Assembly (NCBI GenBank): GCA_005788065.1
Contig: SXZD01000114.1
Span: forward strand, 1-8,215
Source: Burkholderiales bacterium
Lineage (GTDB): Bacteria; Pseudomonadota; Gammaproteobacteria; Burkholderiales; Burkholderiaceae_B
Length of the DNA: 8,215 nucleotides
Direction: 5' to 3'
Part shown: piece after piece, positions 1 through 4,870 of the stretch
How positions within the stretch are numbered: the first letter of the stretch is position 1
Layout of the letters: each line of letters begins with the position of its first letter
Made by a program: the position numbers and the translations under genes
Notes under the pieces: generated by a model
Database searches by the model: none
The model's input: only the letters and a program-made list of their open reading frames with translations
What the model was told of the DNA's origin: nothing

Positions 1-436
1 CGTCCTGCCCGTGCGAGGTGTAGGGGTCGAGCGCCACATCGGTGAGGAGGCCCAAACCGGGCACCGCTTGTTTCAGCGCGGCCACGGCGGTGGGCACCAG
101 GCCGTCCGGGTTGAGTGCCTCCCGCCCGTCGAGCGACTTCTTGTCGGCCTCAATCACCGGAAACAGCGCCATCACCGGGATGCCGAGTTTTGCGCATTCT
201 TCGGCCTTGTGCAGCAACAGATCCAGAGACAGGCGTTCAACGCCGGGCATGGATGCGACGGCTTGTCGCTGGTTGGTGCCCGGTAACAGGAATACCGGGT
301 AGATCAGGTCGTCCACGGACAGGTGATTTTCACGGACCAAGCGACGGGTGAAGTCGTCGCGACGCAGGCGGCGCGGGCGGGCAGCGGGGAAGCCGGCAGA
401 AAACGGTGTGAGATGCGAGAGGCTGAAGCGGCTCAT
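1..436 (-). CDS. hemB: Delta-aminolevulinic acid dehydratase (porphobilinogen synthase), N-terminal part; runs off the window's left edge
   Basis: HemB condenses two 5-aminolevulinate molecules into porphobilinogen in the cytosol, the second common step of tetrapyrrole (haem) synthesis. Only the first 145 residues are present, of a family usually about 330 long. Family hallmarks are readable: YPVFLLPG near residues 46-53, MPGVERLS (63-70), then GIPVMALFPVI (85-95) and NPDGLVPTAV (109-118). The stretch DVALDPYTSHGQD at 133-145 has Ala/Asp where zinc-dependent enzymes carry Cys, so this is the aspartate-rich type known from Pseudomonas, expected to use Mg2+ rather than catalytic Zn2+. The start ATG overlaps the engB stop as ATGA. 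A GGAG Shine-Dalgarno sits 5 nt upstream (442-445), inside the last engB codons, so the genes are probably co-transcribed and translationally coupled. The active-site lysines lie beyond the window. The identification is secure. Confidence 0.96.
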   Translation of the reverse strand, partial: MSRFSLSHLTPFSAGFPAARPRRLRRDDFTRRLVRENHLSVDDLIYPVFLLPGTNQRQAVASMPGVERLSLDLLLHKAEECAKLGIPVMALFPVIEADKKSLDGREALNPDGLVPTAVAALKQAVPGLGLLTDVALDPYTSHGQD

Positions 437-1218
437 GCAGGCTCCGATGGCAATTCAGGTTTGTTGGAGGGCTTGGTTTGTGCTGTGGAGGAGGGCTCGT
501 CAGCGCCCGACCGGCTTGCACTTGCCGACTGGCTGATCGGGCCCGTTGCGCCTGCCGGATTTGCCGGATCTGCCGGCATGTCTGTCCCGATGCCGCTCTC
601 CGGCGGCATGACCCAGCCACGCAGCAGATCTTCCAGTTCTGTCAGGCCGCTCTTTTTCAGGGCTGACCACAGTTGCACGGTCGCGCGCTGCCCCTGTGCG
701 TTGACGGGTTCCAGCGCCTTGCGGGTGTCTCGCAGCACGATCGCTTTTTCCTGGTTGGTCAGTTTGTCGACTTTGGACAGAACCACATGAACGGGTGTGC
801 GACGGGGTGCAAGCCAGTTGATCATGCCCCAGTCCAGCGGCAACAGGCCGCGCCGCGCATCGGCAATGATGACGCAGCCCACCAGGCTGGGGCGCTCTGT
901 CAGATAGCTGCCCAGTTCGCTGTCCCAAGCGCCTTTTTCGTCGCGCGATACCTGCGCAAAGCCATAGCCGGGCAGATCTACCAGGCGGGCGATGGTCTGG
1001 CCGTCATGCTGGACCGTGAAAAAATTCAGCAGTTGTGTACGCCCGGGGGTGCGCGATGCGTAGGCCAGTTGCCGATGGTTGCACAGGGTGTTGATGGCAG
1101 TGGATTTTCCGGCGTTGGAGCGGCCGACAAAGGCCACTTCAGGCACGCTGGCGCCCGGGCACTGCGACAGTTTGGCTGCCGAGATTTCAAACCGGGCTGA
1201 GTGAAAATTGTTTAACAT
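433..1218 (-). CDS. engB: Ribosome biogenesis GTPase EngB (YihA/YsxC) with a C-terminal low-complexity extension
   Basis: EngB is a TRAFAC-class GTPase needed for late assembly of the large ribosomal subunit, and it is cytosolic. All G motifs can be read in the 261-residue product: G1 GRSNAGKS at 32-39, the switch I region around SRTPGRTQLLNFF (55-67), G3 DLPGYG (81-86), G4 SKVDK (148-152) and G5 SALKK (185-189). The core ends near residue 204; family members are usually about 195-220 residues. The last ~57 residues are rich in Pro, Ser, Ala and Gly with no visible fold, probably a disordered tail. The start gives MLNNFHSARFEIS, a normal EngB N-terminus, but its ribosome binding site is weak. 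The stop overlaps the hemB start. Upstream, the gene is divergent from the cytochrome c4 gene across 172 bp. The GTPase identification is secure; any role for the tail is unknown. Confidence 0.97.
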   Translation of the reverse strand: MLNNFHSARFEISAAKLSQCPGASVPEVAFVGRSNAGKSTAINTLCNHRQLAYASRTPGRTQLLNFFTVQHDGQTIARLVDLPGYGFAQVSRDEKGAWDSELGSYLTERPSLVGCVIIADARRGLLPLDWGMINWLAPRRTPVHVVLSKVDKLTNQEKAIVLRDTRKALEPVNAQGQRATVQLWSALKKSGLTELEDLLRGWVMPPESGIGTDMPADPANPAGATGPISQSASASRSGADEPSSTAQTKPSNKPELPSEPA

Positions 1219-1390
1219 GGATGCGCGCCAGATGGTGCGGGATTGTCAGGAACGGTATAATAAAGAGATTTTGGAAAAAGAACGTCGGGTTTTGATAATA
1301 AACAGCTGTAATAAGCACCCGTTTTCACTTGCATACAGTCTGATTGTAGACAAATCCCCGCAACCCATAACAGGATAAACGGAACACACC
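1219..1390. promoter_or_regulatory. Divergent intergenic region between engB and the cytochrome c4 gene
   Basis: This AT-richer 172-bp spacer must hold the promoters for both engB-hemB (leftward) and cytochrome c4 (rightward). I see no ORF or RNA gene in it. The best rightward promoter candidate is listed separately. For engB a TATTAT (1262-1257, minus strand) could be a -10 box, but I see no convincing -35 box 16-18 bp upstream of it. No clear operator palindrome stands out. Confidence 0.6.
1271..1299 (+). promoter_or_regulatory. Candidate sigma-70 promoter for the cytochrome c4 gene
   Basis: TTGGAA (1271-1276, 4 of 6 to the -35 consensus) and GATAAT (1294-1299, 5 of 6 to the -10 consensus) are separated by exactly 17 bp. 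Transcription would begin near 1306 and give a leader of about 85 nt before the ATG at 1391. This is seen by eye only, without experimental or scored support. Confidence 0.4.
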
Positions 1391-2059
1391 ATGAAGCGAT
1401 CGGTATCTGTTGTTGCACACAAGGCATTGGGCGCGCTGGCCACTCTCACATTGACCGTGGCCATGGGCACCGCGTTGGCCGCAGAGCAGAAAGCCCCGGC
1501 CAAGCCGGACGCAGCCAAGGGCAGCAATATCGCCAACCAGGTGTGCGGCGGCTGTCATGGCGCAGACGGCAACAGCGTGGCTCCGGCCAACCCCAAGCTG
1601 GCTGGCCAGCATCCCGAATACATCGTGAAGCAATTGAACAACTTCAAGGTGCAACCGGGCGCGCAACGCGCAGAGCGTGAAAACGCCATCATGGCAGGTT
1701 TCGCGGGTGCGCTGTCCGCTGAAGACATGGCTAACGTGGCGGCCTACTATGCCGCCCAGAAGCCCAAGGTTGGCGCAGCCAAAAACAAGGAAACACTTGA
1801 ACTGGGCCAGAAAATCTGGCGCGGCGGCATTGCCGAGAAAAATGTGCCGGCCTGCGCAGGCTGCCACAGCCCCAACGGTGCTGGCATTCCGTCACAGTAT
1901 CCCCGTCTGTCCGGTCAGCATGCCGACTACACCGAGGCACAACTGGTGGCATTCCGCGGCGGCGTCCGCAAAAACAACGCGCAGATGATGTCCATTTCTG
2001 CCCGTTTGTCAGACCGCGAAATCAAGGCTGTCTCGGATTACATCGCCGGTTTGAACTGA
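1391..2059 (+). CDS. Cytochrome c4, di-haem periplasmic c-type cytochrome
   Basis: Cytochrome c4 carries electrons in the periplasm between the bc1 complex and terminal oxidases. The 222-residue product begins with a Sec signal peptide: KR at 2-3, a hydrophobic run to about 29, and likely cleavage after ALA or ALAA near 30-31. Two class I cytochrome c domains follow. Haem attachment motifs are CGGCH at 52-56 and CAGCH at 155-159. Both domains repeat a P-x-L-[AS]-G-Q-H pattern (68-74 and 171-177). Likely axial methionines are M101 and M199 or M200. The internal duplication and length match cytochrome c4. The ATG has a weak GGA 7 nt upstream. A hairpin terminator follows the stop, so the gene looks monocistronic. 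The cytochrome c maturation genes resB/ccsA, which I recall following c4 in many Burkholderiales, are not next to it here. Confidence 0.94.
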   Translation: MKRSVSVVAHKALGALATLTLTVAMGTALAAEQKAPAKPDAAKGSNIANQVCGGCHGADGNSVAPANPKLAGQHPEYIVKQLNNFKVQPGAQRAERENAIMAGFAGALSAEDMANVAAYYAAQKPKVGAAKNKETLELGQKIWRGGIAEKNVPACAGCHSPNGAGIPSQYPRLSGQHADYTEAQLVAFRGGVRKNNAQMMSISARLSDREIKAVSDYIAGLN

Positions 2060-2068
2060 TCTGTCATG

Positions 2069-2096
2069 AACGCGGCTTGAAACCGCGTTTGCATTT
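2069..2096 (+). terminator. Putative intrinsic terminator of the cytochrome c4 gene
   Basis: A 7-bp GC-rich stem, AACGCGG (2069-2075) with CCGCGTT (2083-2089), has a 7-nt loop and begins 9 nt after the stop codon. A broken T-rich tail (TTTGCATTT) follows. The interrupted T run makes it weaker than an ideal terminator. A second small hairpin, CCCGC/GCGGG (2097-2101/2107-2111), follows at once. Confidence 0.6.
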
Positions 2097-2115
2097 CCCG
2101 CAGCGAGCGGGTAAT
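2088..2115 (+). promoter_or_regulatory. Weak candidate promoter for the riboswitch-mneA transcript
   Basis: TTTGCA (2088-2093, 4 of 6 to the -35 consensus) and GGTAAT (2110-2115, 4 of 6 to the -10 consensus) are separated by 16 bp. Initiation would fall near 2122, at the 5' edge of the riboswitch. Little room exists between the upstream terminator and the aptamer, so a promoter about here is expected, but the match is weak and overlaps the terminator tail. Confidence 0.22.
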
Positions 2116-2119
2116 CTCG

Positions 2120-2276
2120 CCCCCGTCATTGGGGAGTAGCCGCTTTCCTCCCGGAAAGGCTTACGTCAACATACTTGGACGCCCGACCCCTCAGCCTGTC
2201 TCATCAGGCAGGCTGAGCGTGTCAAACATCTGTCCATGGCGTAAGCGGTTTATCAGCTTGGCAAGACCTTTGACCC
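2120..2276 (+). promoter_or_regulatory. yybP-ykoY family manganese riboswitch (aptamer)
   Basis: The two conserved loop sequences of this class are both present: GGGGAGTAGC (2131-2140) and GGCAAGACCTTTGACC (2260-2275). The GTCAACATAC segment typical of proteobacterial members is at 2165-2174. Between them I see a local hairpin CTTTCC/GGAAAG (2143-2148/2153-2158), a 7-bp helix GCTTACG/CGTAAGC (2159-2165/2240-2246), and a 9-bp hairpin CTCAGCCTG/CAGGCTGAG (2190-2198/2209-2217) with a 10-nt loop. The closing helix is imperfect: GG/CC, a tandem U-U mismatch, then GTCA/TGAC (2125-2128/2271-2274). In known members the two conserved loops dock side by side and bind Mn2+ and Mg2+. The downstream gene encodes a GDT1/UPF0016 protein, a typical target of this class, which supports the call independently. 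I expect expression to rise with manganese; that direction is family knowledge, not visible here. Confidence 0.93.
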
Positions 2277-2351
2277 ATCGCTTCCGACTCAGCTCCGGAA
2301 GCAACTGGGTCATTGGAAATTGTGAGCTGAGAGAACCAACGGAGACCCATG
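2271..2351 (+). promoter_or_regulatory. Expression platform of the Mn riboswitch, with competing hairpins up to the mneA start codon
   Basis: TGACCCA (2271-2277), overlapping the 3' strand of the aptamer's closing helix, is complementary to TGGGTCA (2306-2312) and encloses a second stem CTTCCG/CGGAAG (2281-2286/2296-2301). The same TGGGTC can instead pair with GACCCA at 2344-2349, which covers the end of the ribosome binding site and the first base of the ATG. CTCAGCTC (2288-2295) can pair with GAGCTGAG (2324-2331), which is incompatible with the CTTCCG hairpin unless a pseudoknot forms. No T run follows, so control is more likely translational than by termination. The Shine-Dalgarno is probably CGGAG (2340-2344), unusually close to the ATG. 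Confidence 0.6.
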
Positions 2352-2927
2352 TCTGCCTTCCTTATCAGCACTGGTGTTGTGGCGCTTGCCGAAATCGGTG
2401 ACAAAACTCAGTTGCTTGCCTTCCTCCTCGCCAGTCGCTTTCGAAAACCTGTACCCATCATTGTTGGCATCACGCTGGCCACCATTCTCAACCACGGTTT
2501 GGCTGGCGCACTCGGTGCTTGGGTCACCACTGTTGTCGGGCCCGACATCCTGCGTTGGGTACTTGGTATCGGATTTCTCGGCATGGCCGTCTGGACGCTT
2601 ATTCCCGACAAGATCGAAGAGGAAGAAACACAATTGGCCACACGTCTGGGCGTATTTGGCGCAACGTTTGTGACGTTTTTTCTGGCTGAAATCGGTGACA
2701 AGACCCAGATTGCAACCGTTGCCATGTCGGCGCACTACAGCGACGTCATCACGGTGGTTGCCGGTACAACGTTGGGGATGTTGATCGCTGACGTTCCCGC
2801 TGTGTTCGCAGGTGACAAGTTGGCCGACCGCATTCCGATGAAGCTCGTTCACGGCATTGCCGCCGGTCTCTTTGCCCTGATGGGCTTTGCTACCCTGTTG
2901 GGAGTGGGCCAGCAGTTCGGGTTTTGA
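2349..2927 (+). CDS. mneA: GDT1/TMEM165 (UPF0016) family membrane protein, probable Mn2+ exporter MneA
   Basis: This 192-residue, strongly hydrophobic inner-membrane protein has two homologous halves. Each carries the family signature E-x-G-D-K-[TS]-Q: EIGDKTQ at 15-21 and EIGDKTQ at 114-120. The acidic residues of these motifs are thought to bind the transported cation. About six membrane segments are apparent, roughly three per half, separated by a charged loop DKIEEEETQ at 87-95. Length matches bacterial members. Family members export manganese in bacteria (MneA of Vibrio) and move Mn2+/Ca2+ against H+ in eukaryotes. The yybP-ykoY riboswitch upstream strongly supports a manganese detoxification role. 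The start at 2349 places the first motif at the usual depth, near residue 15. The gene appears to be a single-gene unit, and its stop is 13 bp from the convergent lysA stop with no terminator visible. Substrate is inferred from family and context. Confidence 0.92.
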   Translation: MSAFLISTGVVALAEIGDKTQLLAFLLASRFRKPVPIIVGITLATILNHGLAGALGAWVTTVVGPDILRWVLGIGFLGMAVWTLIPDKIEEEETQLATRLGVFGATFVTFFLAEIGDKTQIATVAMSAHYSDVITVVAGTTLGMLIADVPAVFAGDKLADRIPMKLVHGIAAGLFALMGFATLLGVGQQFGF

Positions 2928-2940
2928 TGCCAGATGGCTG

Positions 2941-4278
2941 TCAAACCCTTTCTGGTCCCAGCAGGTCGGTCAGTGTCTCGCGCCGTCTGACCACACGCGC
3001 TCGGCCGGCATCCGCCAGTATTTCGGCTGCCCGCGGGCGCGTGTTGTAGTTGGAGGCCATGGACATGCCGTAGGCACCTGCCGACAGGATAGCGATCACA
3101 TCGCCTTCCCCCAGCGTCAGGTGTCGCTTTCTGCCCAGCCAGTCGCCGGTTTCGCAGACAGGGCCAACCACATCATAGGTGCTGCTGGTTTTACTGCTGT
3201 GCGATGCGTTGTGAGCCCCGTGGGTGGCGTCCTTTTGATGTGCAGCGTCAGCCGATCGCACCAGCGTCATGCCGTGGTAGGACTCGTACATGGCCGGGCG
3301 CATGAGGTCGTTCATGGCGGCATCCACAATCGCAAAGTCTTTGTCTTCGCTGTGCTTGAGGTATTCAACGCTGGTCAGCAGCACGCCGCAGTTGCCCACG
3401 ATGCTGCGCCCCGGTTCGAACATGAGTTTGGGCATGTCGCGGCGGTTTTTGTCGGCCCACGCACGTACCTTGGCAGCCAGTTCGCCGATCACGGTTTGCG
3501 GAGAGGGCGGCGTCTCATCTTTGTAGCAGATGCCCAGACCGCCGCCGAGGTCGAGATGGTGCAGGGTGATGCCATGATCGTGCAGCAGGTCCACAAGGGC
3601 GAGCACACGGTCCAACGCGTCGGCATAGGGTTGCGCTTGCGTAATCTGCGATCCGATGTGACAGTCCACACCTACGATGCGGATGCCGGGCAGCACGGCC
3701 GCACGCTGGTAGGTGGCCAATGCCTGATCCATGGCCACGCCAAACTTGTTTTCTTTCAGGCCGGTGGAGATGTAGGGGTGGGTCTTGGCATCAACGTCGG
3801 GGTTCACGCGCAGCGAGATGTTGGCGACTTTACCTTTGCGCTGCGCTACGGCGGCCAGCCGCTCCAGTTCTGCCGGCGACTCGATGTTGAAGCACCCTAC
3901 GCCGGCATCCAGCGCCATTTCCAGTTCTGCAGTGCTTTTGCCGACGCCCGAGAACACGATTTTTTCGGGTTTGCCGCCAGCCTCCAGCGCGCGCGCCAGT
4001 TCGCCGGCAGAAACGATGTCAAAGCCTGCACCCATGTCGGCCAACAGACGCAGCAGCGACAGGTTGGAATTGGCCTTCACGGCGTAACAGATGGTGGCAT
4101 CCAGCCCTTTGACGGCGTCCAGATACTGGCTGAATGCGTCGCGGATATGCCCCGCCGAATAGACATACAGCGGCGTGCCATGCTGTTGTACCAGTTGTTC
4201 CAGGTTCACCCCGTCCAGATGGAGCACGCCGTCCTTGCGGCTCAGGAAGGGGGTGGGGAAAGTTTCTTGCTTGGACAT
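2941..4278 (-). CDS. lysA: Diaminopimelate decarboxylase
   Basis: LysA decarboxylates meso-2,6-diaminopimelate to L-lysine, the last step of bacterial lysine synthesis; it is a cytosolic, PLP-dependent fold-type III dimer. The 445-residue product has an N-terminal barrel with the PLP lysine in YAVKAN (K68), HIGSQ (207-211), the phosphate-binding DLGGGLG (243-249) and EPGR (288-291). The C-terminal part has CETGD (375-379), whose Cys and Glu normally complete the active site of the partner subunit, and GAYGMSMASNYN (401-412). Odd: residues about 343-366, just before GPVCETGD, form a His/Ser/Ala/Lys-rich insertion (H347, H353, H356, H360), making the protein longer than the usual ~410-420. A good Shine-Dalgarno AAGGAAG overlaps the stop of the upstream lptM gene, 9 bp away, so the two are one operon. 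No divergent lysR is present. Confidence 0.97.
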   Translation of the reverse strand: MSKQETFPTPFLSRKDGVLHLDGVNLEQLVQQHGTPLYVYSAGHIRDAFSQYLDAVKGLDATICYAVKANSNLSLLRLLADMGAGFDIVSAGELARALEAGGKPEKIVFSGVGKSTAELEMALDAGVGCFNIESPAELERLAAVAQRKGKVANISLRVNPDVDAKTHPYISTGLKENKFGVAMDQALATYQRAAVLPGIRIVGVDCHIGSQITQAQPYADALDRVLALVDLLHDHGITLHHLDLGGGLGICYKDETPPSPQTVIGELAAKVRAWADKNRRDMPKLMFEPGRSIVGNCGVLLTSVEYLKHSEDKDFAIVDAAMNDLMRPAMYESYHGMTLVRSADAAHQKDATHGAHNASHSSKTSSTYDVVGPVCETGDWLGRKRHLTLGEGDVIAILSAGAYGMSMASNYNTRPRAAEILADAGRARVVRRRETLTDLLGPERV

Positions 4279-4287
4279 GGTGCTTCC

Positions 4288-4527
4288 TTATCGGGCGGGC
4301 CTCTGAGGCTTGATATCATCTGGGGATGCCGGGTTGCTTGCCCCGTCATCGGATTTGGCAGGTAGCTGCTGCGCAGGCGCGGGTTTGGCTGCAGGCGGCG
4401 CCGGCAGGTAAAGCGCGCCGCGCTGTCCGCAGGCTGTCAGGATAAAGGCCAGCGCCAGACCCGTTGTCCAGCGTACGACGTCCTGAAAAAAAGCGGCCGG
4501 CAACAATCGTATTTTCAAAAGGTTCAT
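4288..4527 (-). CDS. lptM: Small outer-membrane lipoprotein, LptM (YifL) family
   Basis: The product has 79 residues. An N-terminal hydrophobic signal ends in a lipobox LTAC with the lipidated cysteine at residue 33, followed by CGQRGALYLPAP, which matches the LptM/YifL signature C-G-x-[KR]-G-x-L-Y-x-P. The rest is a Pro/Ala/Ser-rich, probably unstructured tail. In E. coli LptM assists oxidative maturation of the LPS translocon protein LptD at the outer membrane; the same role here is inference. The signal peptide is somewhat long, with an Asp at position 16. The start chosen (ATG at 4527) is the only ATG close before the signal; a longer in-frame version to 4707 would only read antisense through cyaY. 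The Shine-Dalgarno is weak. lysA follows 9 bp downstream, and this lptM-lysA pairing is a common proteobacterial arrangement. The start overlaps the cyaY leader. Confidence 0.85.
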   Translation of the reverse strand: MNLLKIRLLPAAFFQDVVRWTTGLALAFILTACGQRGALYLPAPPAAKPAPAQQLPAKSDDGASNPASPDDIKPQRPAR

Positions 4528-4531
4528 GGCA

Positions 4532-4870
4532 ATGACTGAAAGTGAATTCCTGCAGTTGGCTGACCGCAGCCTGTCGACATTCGAGCAGACCATGGAAGAC
4601 ATGGCTGACAATCTGGATATCGATCTGGACATAGAGCGGCAAGGATACGTGCTGACACTGGATTTTGACAGGTTTGGGAAGATTATCGTCAATGCGCAGG
4701 CACCCATGATGGAATTGTGGGTGGCCGCACGCTGCGGCGGCTTTCATTTTGCACGGCGCAACAGTCAGTGGGTCAACACACGCGACGGCGTGGCATGGGG
4801 TCCTTCGCTATCGCGCATCGTATCAGAGCAGTTGGGTCAGGCGGTGGTGATGCCTGACCTGCCCGCCTGA
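4532..4870 (+). CDS. cyaY: Frataxin-family iron-binding protein CyaY
   Basis: CyaY is the bacterial frataxin: it binds iron through an acidic ridge and modulates Fe-S cluster assembly on IscS/IscU in the cytosol. The product of 112 residues has the usual length. Helix 1 (MTESEFLQLADRSL and on, to about 26) is dense in Glu/Asp (E3, E5, D11, E18, E22, D23, D26), followed by more acids in strand 1 (D29, D31, D33, E35). The family core is present: KIIVNAQAP at 50-58, ELWVAA (61-66), GGFHF (69-73) and W80. I place the start at 4532 rather than the in-frame ATG at 4526. MTESEF aligns with the E. coli N-terminus MNDSEF, and AAAAGG (4517-4522) is 9 nt before it but only 3 nt before the other ATG. The stop codon directly abuts the stop of the convergent mrcA. 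Confidence 0.95.
   Translation: MTESEFLQLADRSLSTFEQTMEDMADNLDIDLDIERQGYVLTLDFDRFGKIIVNAQAPMMELWVAARCGGFHFARRNSQWVNTRDGVAWGPSLSRIVSEQLGQAVVMPDLPA

Noticed and set aside
673..1200. A 175-codon open frame on the plus strand, antisense to engB
   Set aside because: It is opposite the conserved GTPase motifs and shows no independent evidence of coding.
1256..1261. A perfect TATAAT on the plus strand
   Set aside because: No reasonable -35 box lies 16-18 bp upstream and there is no extended -10 TG. The TTGGAA-17-GATAAT pair downstream is a better promoter candidate.
2129..2401. A 90-codon open frame covering the riboswitch region
   Set aside because: The DNA is explained by the conserved riboswitch loops and helices, the frame runs into mneA in the wrong frame, and no protein family is recognisable.
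2887..4365. A 492-codon open frame on the plus strand, antisense to lysA
   Set aside because: It lies almost wholly opposite a well-conserved gene and its translation has no recognisable domain. Long antisense frames of this kind are common in GC-rich coding DNA.
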